From: Comamonadaceae bacterium OS-1
GTDB lineage: Bacteria > Pseudomonadota > Gammaproteobacteria > Burkholderiales > Burkholderiaceae_C
Direction of reading: 5' to 3'
Length of the DNA stretch: 64,000 nucleotides
Assembly: GCA_027923965.1 (NCBI GenBank)
Contig: AP026969.1
Coordinates: 2,170,001 to 2,234,000 of the forward strand
The stretch's first letter is position 1. Each line of letters begins with the position of its first letter. This document shows, in pieces, positions 46,353-55,800 of the stretch. The notes under the pieces were generated by a model. The model was not told the DNA's origin and did no database searches. It worked only from the letters and a program-made list of their open reading frames with translations. Both the position numbers and the translations under genes were made by a program.

Positions 46353-47525
46353 TTACTTGGCCTTGCCAGGGTCTTTCACGTCCTTGATGACCGCGAATTC
46401 CACGTTGTAGAGCTGGCCATTCTTGCGCTCCACCTTGCGCAGGTAGATGTTTTGCACGATGTCGCGGGTTTGCGCGTCGATGAAGATGGGGCCGCGCGGG
46501 CTCTCGAAGATCTGGCCTTTCATGGCCGCCAGCAGCGCATCGCCGCCGCCCTGCCCTTTGCTGGCGCGCAGGGCTTCGTAAATGACGCGCATGCCGTCAT
46601 AGCCGCCCACGGCCATGAAATTGGGGCGCAGGCCCTTGTTGGCCTTGCCGAAGGCATCGACAAACTTGGTGTTCAGCGGCGACGGGTGGTCGGTGGAATA
46701 GTGGTGCGAGGTGACCACGCCCAGAGCGCCGTCGCCCATGTCGTTGAGCTGGTCGTCGTCGGTCACGTCGCCGGTGCCGATGAGCTTGATGCCGGCCTTG
46801 TCCATGCCGCGCTCCAGAAACTGCTTCATCACCGCCGCGCCCGCACCCGAGGGCACAAACACAAACAGCGCGTCGGGCTTCAGGTCGCGAACCTTTTGCA
46901 GAAACGGCGCGAAGTCCGGGCCGCGCAGGGGCACGCGCAGGGTTTCGGGCACCTGGCCGCCGTTGAACAAAAAGCGCTCCTTGAAGTACTTTTCGGCATC
47001 CAGGCCGGGACCGTAGTCGCTGACCAGGGTGACCACGGTCTTGATGCCGTTCTTGGGGGCCCAGTCGGCCATGCTCACCGCCGCCTGGGGCAGCGTGAAG
47101 CTGGTGCGCACGATGTAGGGCGAGGCCTGGGTTATGCTGCTGGTGGCCGCGGCCATCACCACCAGAGGCGTTTTGGACTGGGTGGCGATGGGCGCGGTGG
47201 CCAGGGCCGAGGGCGTGATGCCAAAGCCCGCCAGCACGTTGACCTTGTCGTTGACCACCAGCTCCTGGGCCAGGCGCTTGGTCACGTCGGGCACGCTGGT
47301 GTCGTCTTTCACGATCAGCTGGATCTTCTTGCCCGCCACGGTGTCGCCGTTTTGCGCCATGTACAACCGGGCCGCTGCCTCGATCTGTCGCCCGGTGGAG
47401 GCCTGCTGGCCGGTCATGGGCAGGATCAGGCCGATTTTGAAAGTGTTGTCTTGCGCTATGGAATAGCTAGCTGCCAACGCCGTAGTGGCAAGCACGGAAG
47501 CCCGCAGAAAGGTTCTTTTATGCAT
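46353..47525 (-). CDS. livK: Branched-chain-type ABC importer binding protein LivK
   Basis: 390 residues. The periplasmic-binding fold type I is clear: FKIGLILPMTGQQASTGRQIEAAARLY, the hinge GFGITPSALATAPIATQSKTPLVVMAAATS, and GYDGMRVIYEALR late. The signal peptide (residues 1-24, MHKRTFLRASVLATTALAAS) overlaps a dispersed repeat that supplies most of its codons. The ligand cannot be told from sequence. First gene of the five-gene operon. Confidence 0.9.
   Translation of the reverse strand: MHKRTFLRASVLATTALAASYSIAQDNTFKIGLILPMTGQQASTGRQIEAAARLYMAQNGDTVAGKKIQLIVKDDTSVPDVTKRLAQELVVNDKVNVLAGFGITPSALATAPIATQSKTPLVVMAAATSSITQASPYIVRTSFTLPQAAVSMADWAPKNGIKTVVTLVSDYGPGLDAEKYFKERFLFNGGQVPETLRVPLRGPDFAPFLQKVRDLKPDALFVFVPSGAGAAVMKQFLERGMDKAGIKLIGTGDVTDDDQLNDMGDGALGVVTSHHYSTDHPSPLNTKFVDAFGKANKGLRPNFMAVGGYDGMRVIYEALRASKGQGGGDALLAAMKGQIFESPRGPIFIDAQTRDIVQNIYLRKVERKNGQLYNVEFAVIKDVKDPGKAK
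47451..47506 (+). repeat. Dispersed repeat, copy 15, encoding the LivK signal peptide
   Basis: GCTATGGAATAGCTAGCTGCC, GTAGTGGCAAGCACGGAAGCCC. It keeps the landmarks of both stems. On the coding strand it yields about residues 7-24 of LivK (LRASVLATTALAASYSIA). Confidence 0.65.
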
Positions 47526-47754
47526 GGTTTGTCTCCTGGTTTTAATTCTGGTGCGGATGCGCTCAAACACCTTATTGCCGCAGAACATACCCGCTTATGT
47601 CAGCAAGTGTAAGTGAATGAAACAGCTAACTGTTAGTGCAAAAAAGCCATACCGGGGGTAGGACGGCGACTACACGCATTTGCGGCCTCGTCTGCTACGT
47701 GTAGGTAGGCGCATTCTCCATACTGGTGCATCTACCAACCACAAGGACAACACC

Positions 47755-47976
47755 ATGAACTCACTCTCCCATACTGCCCGCACTGCAACCATCGCTGCCA
47801 TTGCCGCTGCCGTGCTCACCCTTAGTGGCTGCGCAGGCATGACGCGGCAAGAAAGAGGCACCGCCACCGGTGCCGCGATCGGCGGCGTTGCCGGTGCGGT
47901 GGTGGGCGGCGGCGTGCTGGGCACGGCTGCCGGTGCGGTCGTCGGCGGTGTCATCGGCCACGAAACCAACAAGTAA
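47755..47976 (+). CDS. Small glycine-zipper lipoprotein (OsmB-like)
   Basis: 73 residues. The signal peptide ends in LTLSGC (lipobox, Cys26). The mature part is a glycine-zipper pair: GAAIGGVAGAVVGGGVLGTAAGAVVGGVIGH, broken here as two GxxxG-rich helices. Such proteins insert into the outer membrane and respond to stress in E. coli (OsmB). The ATG follows ACAAGGACAACACC. The 229-bp upstream gap shows an inverted CTACACG/CGTGTAG pair at 47670-47704 and no gene. Confidence 0.83.
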   Translation: MNSLSHTARTATIAAIAAAVLTLSGCAGMTRQERGTATGAAIGGVAGAVVGGGVLGTAAGAVVGGVIGHETNK

Positions 47977-48008
47977 GGTACAAACCCTGCGGCCTCGGCC
48001 GCATGGTT

Positions 48009-48067
48009 TTGCTATGCTTTAAGTAGCTGCTTGTGCTCTATCCATAAGCGCAAGCAGGCTTTTTTGC
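48009..48067 (+). repeat. Dispersed repeat, copy 16
   Basis: CTGCTTGTGCT pairs with AGCGCAAGCAG over 11 bp with one G-T pair, followed by GCTTTTTTGC. The stem bases differ from copy 14, yet pairing is kept. It is at the 3' end of the glycine-zipper gene and could terminate it. Confidence 0.85.
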
Positions 48068-48208
48068 TTGTATTTTTGAGGTCTACGCAGCCTCGTTATT
48101 CGAATATCGTATGTTGGTATCACTCTATATCCACATACACGTCTAACCCTAAGACTCTGTTCAAGGTCGCCAGTTGCTGCGACCGAACTGTTTCAAGGAG
48201 TTGGACAC

Positions 48209-49222
48209 ATGGCATTCGTTAAAAAACTACTGGTTTTCGCAGCGCTGGGCGCTTTGAGCCTGGCCGCTACCGTTGGCTACGCAGCCGACAAAAAAGTCGT
48301 GGCGGGCTACCAGACCGATGCCCTGCCCTCGTCGGTGGGCATTGCCAACGGCGACTATGCCAAGGCCACCGGTGTTGAGATCGACTTTCGCCGCTTCAAC
48401 TCGGGTGCGGACATCTTCGCCGCCATCGCCTCGGGCGACGTGCAGATCGGCTACGTGGGCTCCAGCCCCTATGCCGCCGCCACCTCGCGCGGCCTGGACG
48501 TGAAAGCGTTTTACGTGGCCTCCATTTCCGGCACCGACGAGGCGCTGGTGGTGCGCAATGGCTCGGGCATCCATACGGTGGCCGACCTCAAGGGCAAGAA
48601 GCTGGCCGCCGCACCCGTGTCCACCGACCACTACCAGTTGCTGGCGCTGATCAAAAGCCAGGGCCTGACCGGAAAAGACGTGCAGATCTTTGCCATTCCG
48701 CAGCCCGAAATCGTGGCGGCGTTCAACCGCGGCGATATCGACGGCGGCTTTGTCTGGGATCCGGCGCTGACCGAACTGAAAAAGACCGGTAAGGTGCTGG
48801 TCACCTCCAAGGATGTGGCCGAAAAGGGCGCGCCCACCTTCTCAGCCTGGGTGGCCACCGCCGCCTTTGCCAAGGAGCACCCTGGGTTCCTGAAGTCCTT
48901 CTCGGATGTGATCGACAAATACTCCAGCTCGTTTGCCAACAACAAAGCGGCCTGGACCGCCGACAGCGACAACACCAAGGCGCTGGCCAAACTGCTGGGC
49001 GGCACCTCGGCCGACCAGGCTGCGGCCCTGCAAAACCTGTCGCTGCTGAGCCTGAACACCCAGGCATCGGATGCCTGGCTGGGTGGCGGCGAAAAGTCGG
49101 GCGTGGCCCGCATCCTGAAGGAAACCTCGGTGTTCCTGAAAGAGCAAAAGAAGATCTCCGAAGTGCTGCCCAGCTACGCCAGCTTCGTCACCCCCACCGC
49201 CATGGTCGCCTTGAAGAAGTAA
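48209..49222 (+). CDS. tauA: Taurine/sulfonate ABC binding protein
   Basis: 337 residues. Signal peptide to about residue 25 ([15 protein letters not shown]), then the TauA/SsuA fold: [50 protein letters not shown] and [16 protein letters not shown]. It binds taurine or another sulfonate in the periplasm. The only transport gene behind it is a tauB-tauC fusion, so uptake is probably broken. ACAAGGAG-like CAAGGAG precedes the ATG. Confidence 0.88.
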   Translation: MAFVKKLLVFAALGALSLAATVGYAADKKVVAGYQTDALPSSVGIANGDYAKATGVEIDFRRFNSGADIFAAIASGDVQIGYVGSSPYAAATSRGLDVKAFYVASISGTDEALVVRNGSGIHTVADLKGKKLAAAPVSTDHYQLLALIKSQGLTGKDVQIFAIPQPEIVAAFNRGDIDGGFVWDPALTELKKTGKVLVTSKDVAEKGAPTFSAWVATAAFAKEHPGFLKSFSDVIDKYSSSFANNKAAWTADSDNTKALAKLLGGTSADQAAALQNLSLLSLNTQASDAWLGGGEKSGVARILKETSVFLKEQKKISEVLPSYASFVTPTAMVALKK

Positions 49223-49226
49223 GCCC

Positions 49227-50114
49227 ATGCTGCGAGTTGACAACGCCAGCGCATTTTTTGCGGCCCGCGATGGCCGCGCCGTGCAGGCCCTGGACCGGGT
49301 GTCGCTGGACATTCCCCCAGGCGGCTTCGTGGTGGCATTGGGCACGTCGGGCTGCGGCAAGTCCACGCTGCTCAACGCCATGGCGGGCTTTTTGCCTCTG
49401 TCGGGCGGCTCCATCACCCTGGATGGCCGCCCGGTGGCGGGGCCCGGCGCCGACCGCGGCGTGGTGTTCCAGAAAGACACCCTGCTGCCCTGGAAGTCGG
49501 TGGTCGACAACGTGGCCCTGGGCCTGCAGTTTGAAGGCCTGGGCCGCAACGAGCGGCGCGAACGCGCCCAGGAGCTGCTGCGCCTGGTGGGCCTGCAGGA
49601 CTTTGCCGATGCCGCACCCTATGAGCTCTCGGGCGGCATGCGCCAGCGCGTGGGCCTGGCCCGGGCCCTGGCACCCAACCCCGATATCCTGCTGATCTGG
49701 CTGGGCATTGGCGAAACCTCCAAGATCGTGCTGCTGAAACTGGCCATGTTTGCGCCCATCGTGCTATCGGCCCAGGCCGGTGTGCGGGCGCTGCCGCAGA
49801 AACGGGTGAACGCTGCGCTGTCGCTGGGGGCCAGCCGTTGGCAGTTGTTCAGCGCAGTGGTGCTGCCGTCTGCCCCGCCCGAAATCCTGACCGGCATCCG
49901 CATCGCGCTGGGCGTGGGCTGGGGCACGCTGGTGGCTGCAGAGTTGATCGCCTCCACCCGGGGCATTGGCTTCATGGTGATGTCGGCATCGCACTTTTTG
50001 GCCACCGACGCGGTGTTTGTCGGCATTGCCGTGATCGCCGTCTGCGCCTTCGGGTTCTCCATCGCCATGCGCCTGCTGGAGGGCTGGCTGGTACCCTGGA
50101 AGGGCAAGCACTGA
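49227..50114 (+). CDS. TauB-TauC in-frame deletion fusion (probably non-functional)
   Basis: 295 residues made from two proteins. Residues 1-156 are a TauB-type ATPase: Walker [11 protein letters not shown]-loop [11 protein letters not shown], signature [15 protein letters not shown]. The chain then jumps at PNPDILL to [14 protein letters not shown], which is the middle of a TauC permease, and continues to its normal C-terminus ([28 protein letters not shown]). Lost are the ATPase Walker B, D-loop and H-loop and the first permease helices, about 700 bp compared with separate TauB and TauC. It follows tauA by 4 bp. The reading frame is open throughout. Confidence 0.85.
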   Translation: MLRVDNASAFFAARDGRAVQALDRVSLDIPPGGFVVALGTSGCGKSTLLNAMAGFLPLSGGSITLDGRPVAGPGADRGVVFQKDTLLPWKSVVDNVALGLQFEGLGRNERRERAQELLRLVGLQDFADAAPYELSGGMRQRVGLARALAPNPDILLIWLGIGETSKIVLLKLAMFAPIVLSAQAGVRALPQKRVNAALSLGASRWQLFSAVVLPSAPPEILTGIRIALGVGWGTLVAAELIASTRGIGFMVMSASHFLATDAVFVGIAVIAVCAFGFSIAMRLLEGWLVPWKGKH

Positions 50115-50133
50115 GATTGACAGATTTTTTGGG

Positions 50134-50190
50134 TCTACTATCAAAAAAATAGCTTCTCTCGCTTACTCCATAAGCGCTAGCGGCTATTTT
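50134..50190 (+). repeat. Dispersed repeat, copy 17
   Basis: CTACTATC...AATAGCTTCTCTCGCT, CCATAAGCGCTAGCGGCTATTTT. Located 20 bp after the tauB-tauC stop. Confidence 0.85.
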
Positions 50191-50465
50191 CTTCCAAATA
50201 CCGCACCGCCCTGCGCCACGGCGGTGTACCTGCTTCCCTTTTCCACTAGTAGCGTGGGGGATGCCCAGCGCATTCTTCTAATAGTGCATCTAAATGTAAC
50301 TACCGCTACACATTCAGCGGTGTGCCAGGGCTATAACCTGTGCCGGAGCATCTTTACACCAGCGTGTGCATACTCCCGCAGATTGGCACGGTTATTGTTA
50401 CGTTTGTTTACTTCCAAGGCATGGGCCTTTGTCTTTTCACCTCCCGTGCAACCCAGACCCCACCT
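50191..50465 (+). other. Non-coding region before the chemoreceptor gene
   Basis: With copy 17 it makes a 351-bp gap. I see no convincing gene, no clear sigma-28 promoter and no strong hairpin. It is less GC-rich than its surroundings in 50230-50310, where the promoter of the chemoreceptor probably lies. Confidence 0.4.
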
Positions 50466-52025
50466 ATGAACCCGCTCAACAGCTTCTCCATCCGTTTTCG
50501 CTTGTATTTCAGCACCGCCTTCTCCTTGCTGCTGCTGGTCGCCATTGGCCTGGTGGGCTACTGGGCGCTGGACTCCACCCGGGGCACGGTGAAGGTGCTG
50601 GTGGAGCAAAAGGTGCAGACCCTGACCGACATGAACGAGCTGCGCATCACCCTGGCCCAGGTGCGCCGCAATGAAAAAGACATCATCATCAGCTTCAACA
50701 ACGCGGTCGAAGTGGCCGTGTTGCGCGAATCCTGGCAAAAGTCGCTGCAAAGCTTCGGCAAAGGGCTGGTCGCCTTGCGCAGTGCCCAGGGCAGCGACAC
50801 TACCTACCTGAAAATGCTGGATACCTCGCAGGCCGAAATCAAGGCCTACACCGAGGGTATGGCGCCGGTGCTGACCCAGATCGAGGCGGCGCAGATCGAC
50901 GGCTCGGTGGGCGGGGCCTATGCCGAGAAGCAAAAATCCCACGTGGATGCCATCGACAGCCTGCTCCAAAAAGCCGCCACCACCTCGCGCGAAGAAATGC
51001 AGGCCGCACAGGCCGGTATCGACCAGCGCACCCGGGTGCTGTCGGGCATCCAGCTGGGCATTCTGGTACTGGCCCTGCTGGTGCTGATTCCGCTGACCTT
51101 CTTCAGCGTGCGCAGCCTCACCCGCTCGCTGGCCCAGGCCTGCCACATCGCCGAAGAAATCGCCCAGGGCCATTTGTTTGTGCCGGTGCAGGCGCAGCAG
51201 AACGACGAGATTGGCCAACTGGTCAACGCCATGGGGCGCATGCAGGTGTTTTTGCGTGAACTGGTGGCACAGGTGCAACTGGCTGCCCGCACCATCCACG
51301 CGTCCAGCACCGAAATCGCCGCGGGCAACCAGGACCTGAGCCACCGCACCGAGCACACCGCCGCCAACCTGGAAGAAACCGTGGCCGCCATGGCCGAACT
51401 CACCGGCAACGTGCAGGAGAGCGCCAATGCCGCCGCCCAGGCCAACCGGATGGCCCAGTCGGCTGCCGAGGTGGCCACGCGCGGTGGCGAGGTGGTGTCG
51501 CAGGTGGTGGTGACCATGCGCGAGATCAACGCCAGCTCCAAAAAGATCGCCGACATCACCAGCGTGATCGACAGCATCGCCTTCCAGACCAACATCCTGG
51601 CGCTCAACGCCGCCGTGGAAGCCGCCCGCGCAGGCGAGCAAGGCCGGGGCTTTGCGGTGGTAGCCAGCGAAGTGCGCCTGCTGGCCCAGCGCTCGGCCCA
51701 GGCGGCCAAAGAGATCAGCACGCTGATCGGCACCTCGGTCGCCAAGGCCGACGAAGGCGCCAAGCTGGTGGCCCGCGCGGGCAGCACCATGGACGACATC
51801 GTGGGCAGCGTGCAGCAGGTCACCACCATCATCCGCACCCTGTCCAGCCAGGCCAGCGGCCAAAGCAGCAGCATCGCCCAGATCAGCGAGTCGGTGGGCC
51901 AGGTGGACCAGGTGACGCAGCAAAACTCGGCCCTGGTGGAAGAATCTGCTGCGGCATCGGAATCGTTGCGCGAGCAGGCGGATGCACTGACCGAGGCAGT
52001 GAGCCGGTTCCGGCTGGAGGCCTGA
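50466..52025 (+). CDS. Methyl-accepting chemotaxis protein
   Basis: 519 residues. Membrane helix 1 at about 11-33, a periplasmic four-helix-bundle sensor (about 34-190), helix 2 at about 192-214, a HAMP domain to about 268, then the cytoplasmic signalling hairpin with [19 protein letters not shown] as the tip that contacts CheA/CheW. The C-terminus (FRLEA) lacks the CheR-binding pentapeptide. The ligand is unknown. No strong ribosome site precedes the ATG. No che genes are nearby. Confidence 0.92.
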   Translation: MNPLNSFSIRFRLYFSTAFSLLLLVAIGLVGYWALDSTRGTVKVLVEQKVQTLTDMNELRITLAQVRRNEKDIIISFNNAVEVAVLRESWQKSLQSFGKGLVALRSAQGSDTTYLKMLDTSQAEIKAYTEGMAPVLTQIEAAQIDGSVGGAYAEKQKSHVDAIDSLLQKAATTSREEMQAAQAGIDQRTRVLSGIQLGILVLALLVLIPLTFFSVRSLTRSLAQACHIAEEIAQGHLFVPVQAQQNDEIGQLVNAMGRMQVFLRELVAQVQLAARTIHASSTEIAAGNQDLSHRTEHTAANLEETVAAMAELTGNVQESANAAAQANRMAQSAAEVATRGGEVVSQVVVTMREINASSKKIADITSVIDSIAFQTNILALNAAVEAARAGEQGRGFAVVASEVRLLAQRSAQAAKEISTLIGTSVAKADEGAKLVARAGSTMDDIVGSVQQVTTIIRTLSSQASGQSSSIAQISESVGQVDQVTQQNSALVEESAAASESLREQADALTEAVSRFRLEA

Positions 52026-52033
52026 ACCGACTA

Positions 52034-52054
52034 GGTTGGGCGCTTAGCCCAACC
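52034..52054. terminator. Hairpin between the chemoreceptor and the old purL end
   Basis: GGTTGGGC and GCCCAACC form a perfect 8-bp stem with a 5-base loop. On the minus strand the loop contains the TAA stop of the first purL-end copy. No T-run follows; a bidirectional terminator of the ancestral convergent gene pair is likely. Confidence 0.6.
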
Positions 52055-52090
52055 AGCGCCGCGCGTTGTGCCAGAGCTGCATCCAGGGGC
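52048..52090. repeat. 43-bp direct repeat, copy A (stranded purL 3' end)
   Basis: Identical over 43 bp to 52895-52937. On the minus strand it still reads in the PurL frame as [14 protein letters not shown], here ending in TAA, but has no gene in front of it. The two copies enclose the repeat and the toxin-antitoxin genes. Confidence 0.9.
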
Positions 52091-52111
52091 AGTGAAGCGG
52101 CTACCTGGATA

Positions 52112-52178
52112 TTTGAGCTACTAGATCAAATAAGCTGTCTGCGCATAATAGACCTGCGCAGGCAGCTATGAATTACAG
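52112..52178 (-). repeat. Dispersed repeat, copy 18 (inverted), inside the cassette
   Basis: On the minus strand ATAGCTGCCTGCGC, then GCGCAGACAGC with a longer loop. It lies between the direct repeat and the toxin gene stop, at the toxin mRNA 3' end. Confidence 0.65.
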
Positions 52179-52203
52179 AGCACTAGAAGCATTTCAGGCC
52201 AAC

Positions 52204-52530
52204 CTACCGTGCCAGTGCCAAATGCCCTTTAATTGCATCCTCCACGGCCAACATATCCTCCTTTGAGAGGACACCCAGCTGGCTTTTAAGCCGCGCTTTA
52301 TCAGCCGCCATAATCTGATCAGCCATCGCCTTGCTGCTTTGCCCGCCGACTGTTACGACGGCTTCACCGGGATAAGTCCGCCCCGTGTTGCTGGTCATGG
52401 GCACCACCACCACCCGAACCAAATTCCTGTTGGCGGCATCGTTGCTTACGATCACTGCCGGGCGCGTCTTGCGGATTTCACTGCCAACAGATGGGTCGAA
52501 TTCAACCCACCAGACTTCACCACGCTTCAT
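52204..52530 (-). CDS. MazF/PemK-type endoribonuclease toxin
   Basis: 108 residues. MKRGEVWWVEFDPSVGSEIRKTRPAVIVSND is the PemK/MazF opening (GEVWWV, then the KTRPAVIVS strand with the catalytic arginine). VVVVPMTSNTG and SKAMADQIMAADKARL supply the threonine/serine and the dimer helix. It should cut mRNA at short motifs. The ATG at 52530 overlaps the antitoxin gene by 14 nt; a longer upstream frame is out of family. It sits in the cassette bounded by the purL-end repeats. Confidence 0.9.
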   Translation of the reverse strand: MKRGEVWWVEFDPSVGSEIRKTRPAVIVSNDAANRNLVRVVVVPMTSNTGRTYPGEAVVTVGGQSSKAMADQIMAADKARLKSQLGVLSKEDMLAVEDAIKGHLALAR

Positions 52531-52747
52531 TGGCGATATCCTTTGACAGCGCGTTGCACCATTCCGCCGCATCCGCTTCGCGGGCCGTGTCTGCGGCCAT
52601 TGCTTTGTAGCCATCGTCCAGGGAGTTTCCGAGAACATGGGGCCGCAGCAAGTCCTCAATAAACTGGCTCATACGGCGTTTACCGATCGTGCGCCACAAG
52701 CCTTCGTAGACTTCTTCATCCAGGGTGATGGTCATTTTCTTATGCAT
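52517..52747 (-). CDS. Ribbon-helix-helix antitoxin
   Basis: 76 residues. KKMTITLDEEVYEGLWRTIGKRRMSQFIEDLLRP is an RHH DNA-binding domain: a short beta strand (MTITLD) then two helices. The remainder (MAADTAREADAAEWCNALSKDIANEAW) is the likely toxin-binding tail. GGAG lies 7 nt before the ATG at 52747. A 16-bp perfect palindrome covers the promoter region just upstream. Confidence 0.88.
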   Translation of the reverse strand: MHKKMTITLDEEVYEGLWRTIGKRRMSQFIEDLLRPHVLGNSLDDGYKAMAADTAREADAAEWCNALSKDIANEAW

Positions 52748-52766
52748 AGCGAACTCCATAGTTAAT

Positions 52767-52782
52767 ATGTGTACGTACACAT
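52767..52782. promoter_or_regulatory. Operator-like palindrome of the toxin-antitoxin operon
   Basis: ATGTGTACGTACACAT is a perfect 16-bp palindrome 19 bp upstream of the antitoxin ATG. RHH antitoxins bind such sites to repress their own operon. Confidence 0.7.
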
Positions 52783-52890
52783 TATCCTATTTTCAACAAC
52801 GATCCGCAGAGTGCAGAACGGGTTGCACAAGCGCCGCGATGGTTGTGGAGTCGGATTTCTGACGCCTACCCTGCGTTCCAGATGTCTGGA

Positions 52891-55800
52891 TCACCCCAAC
52901 CAGCGCCGCGCGTTGTGCCAGAGCTGCATCCAGGGGCTGAAGTCACTCTGGTCGCCACTGGTCCAGCTCATTTGCACGTTGCGGAACACGCGCTCGGGGT
53001 GGGGCATCATGGCGGTGAAGCGACCGTCTGCCGTGGTCACGGCGGTCAGGCCACCGGCGCTGCCGTTGGGGTTGAAGGGATAGGCCTCGGTGGCGGCACC
53101 GGAGTTGTCTACGAAGCGCATCGCGGCAATCGCTTGGGACGCATCGCCCCGGTAGGCGAAGTTGGCGTAGCCCTCGCCGTGCGCCACCGCGATGGGCAGG
53201 CGGCTTCCGGCCATGCCTTGCAGGAACACGCTGGGGGATTCCAGCACTTCCACCATCGACAAGCGGGCTTCAAAGCGCTCGCTGCGGTTGGTGGTGAAGC
53301 GCGGCCAGGCCTGCGCGCCGGGGATGATGTCGGCCAGCTCGGCAAACATCTGGCAGCCATTGCACACGCCCAGTGCCAGGGTGTCCTGGCGGGCGAAGAA
53401 CGCCTTGAACTGCGCCGCCAGCACCGGGTTAAAGGTGATGCTGCGTGCCCAGCCTATGCCTGCGCCCAGGGTGTCGCCATAGCTGAAGCCGCCACAGGCC
53501 ACTACGGCCTGGAAGTCTTGCAGCTGGGCGCGGCCGGTTTGCAGATCGGTCATGTGCACGTCGAACGCGTCGAAACCGGCCAGACCGAAGGCGTAGGCCA
53601 TCTCGGTGTGCGAATTCACGCCCTGCTCGCGCAGCACGGCCACCTTGGGGCGGGTCAGCATCAAGGCGGGCGCTGCTACATCTTTCGTAGCTGCTTGCGC
53701 TGATACAGCGAGCACAGAGGTGCTATTGGGCATAAATACATGCATGCCTGGATCGGCGGCGGCACCGGCGGCGGCGTGTTCGGCATCGGCACCGGCAGGG
53801 TTGTCGCGCTGCTGGCAGATCTTCCAGCTCACGCTGTCCCAGACCTGGTGCAGGTCTTCCAGCTTGGCAGTGAAAACCGCCTTGGCATCGCGCCAGACCT
53901 GCACTTCGCCCACGCCTGCGCTGATGGCGCTATCGGCAGGACGGGTCTTGCCGACAATGTGGCTGTGCTTGGCCAACCCAAAACTGCGCAGGGTCTGGAT
54001 GGCGGCATCGCGGTCGGACGTGCGCACTTGCAGCAGCACGCCGAGCTCCTCACAGAACAGGGCCTTGAGCGTCAGCTCTTCACGGCGCGGGCCGACCTGG
54101 CCTGCCCAGTTCTTGCTGTCGCCCACGTCCATGCGGCTGTCGCTGATGCCGTCGCCCTCGGTGACCAGCAGGTCCACGTTCAAGGCCACGCCGACGTGCC
54201 CGGCAAAAGCCATTTCACAGGCCGCCGCGAACAAACCACCATCGCTGCGGTCGTGGTAGGCCAGCAGCTTGGGGCGTAGCGCGTTGACGGCGTTGACCAG
54301 GTTGACCAGGTCTTGCGGGTCGTCCAGGTCGGGCACGGTATCGCCCACCTGGTTCAGGGTTTGCGCCAGGATGCTGCCGCCCATGCGGTTCTGGCCCTTG
54401 CCCAGGTCCACCAGGATCAGCGTGGTGTCCTCAGAAGCATTGAGCTGCGGGGTCAGCGTGCCGCGCACATCGGCCAGGGTGGCGAAGGCGGTGACGATCA
54501 GGCTGACGGGGGACGTGACCTTCTTTTTGTCAGAGTCGTCCGTCCACTGCGTGCGCATGGACAAGCTGTCTTTGCCCACGGGGATGGAGATGCCCAGCGC
54601 CGGGCACAGCTCCATGCCCACGGCTTTTACCGTGGCGTACAGGGCGGCATCTTCGCCGGGCTCGCCGCAGGCCGCCATCCAGTTGGCGGAGAGCTTCACG
54701 CGCGGCAGATCGAACGGTGCGGCCAGCAGGTTGGTGATGGCCTCGGCCACGGCCATGCGGCCGGATGCGGGGGCGTTGACTGCGGCCAGCGGCGTGCGCT
54801 CGCCCAGGGCCATGGCTTCCCCCGCGAAGCCCTTGTAATCGGCCAGTGTCACGGCGCAGTCTGCTACCGGCACTTGCCAGGGGCCGACCATCTGGTCGCG
54901 GTGGCTCATGCCGCCCACGGTGCGGTCGCCGATGGTGATCAGGAAGCGCTTGCTGGCCACGGTGGGATGGGCCAGCACGGCTATGGTGGCTTTTTGCAGG
55001 CTCACGCCGGTCAAGTCCACGGGGGCGAAGGTGCGAGCAACCGTCTTCACATCCCGGTGCATCTTCGGCGGCTTGCCGAGCAGCACGTTCATGGGCATAT
55101 CGACCGGGCTTTGAGCCTCTGCATCGGCCACGATCAACTGGCGCTCTTCAGTCGCCACACCGACCACCGAGAACGGGCAACGCTCGCGTTCACACAGCGC
55201 AGTAAACGCCGCCAGCGACTCGGGCGCGATGGCCATCACGTAGCGTTCCTGGCTTTCGTTGCACCAGATTTCTTTCGGGCTCATGCCGCTTTCTTCCAGC
55301 GGCACGGCGCGCAGGTCGAAGCGTGCGCCCCGGCCTGCGTCGTTGGTCAGCTCGGGGAAGGCATTGCTCAGGCCGCCAGCGCCCACATCGTGGATGGCCA
55401 GGATGGGGTTGGCCGCGCCTTGCATCCAGCACTGGTTGATGACTTCCTGCGCCCGGCGTTCGATCTCGGGGTTGCCGCGCTGCACCGAATCAAAGTCCAG
55501 CGAGGCCGCATTGGCACCGGTGGCCATGGAGCTGGCCGCACTGCCGCCCATGCCGATACGCATGCCGGGGCCGCCGAGCTGGATGAGCAGCGAACCGGCG
55601 GGGAACTCGATCTTGTGCGTCTGCGTGGCATCGATGGTGCCCAGGCCACCGGCCAGCATGATGGGCTTGTGGTAGCCGCGGCGGATGCTGTCCACGTCGG
55701 AGGTCACGGTTTGCTCGTATTCGCGGAAGTAGCCCAGCAGGTTGGGCCGGCCGAATTCGTTGTTGAAGGCCGCGCCGCCCAGCGGGCCCTCGGTCATGAT

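Noticed and set aside
45912-47612. 566-codon plus-strand frame over livH and livK
   Set aside because: Antisense to two clear transporter genes, with repetitive His/Gly/Gln composition.
50191-50465. A small plus-strand gene before the chemoreceptor
   Set aside because: The only open frame has no ribosome site and no protein-like composition, and it runs past the chemoreceptor start.
52048-52937. The cassette as an insertion sequence
   Set aside because: No transposase and no terminal inverted repeats; the bounding repeat is a 43-bp gene 3' end in direct orientation.
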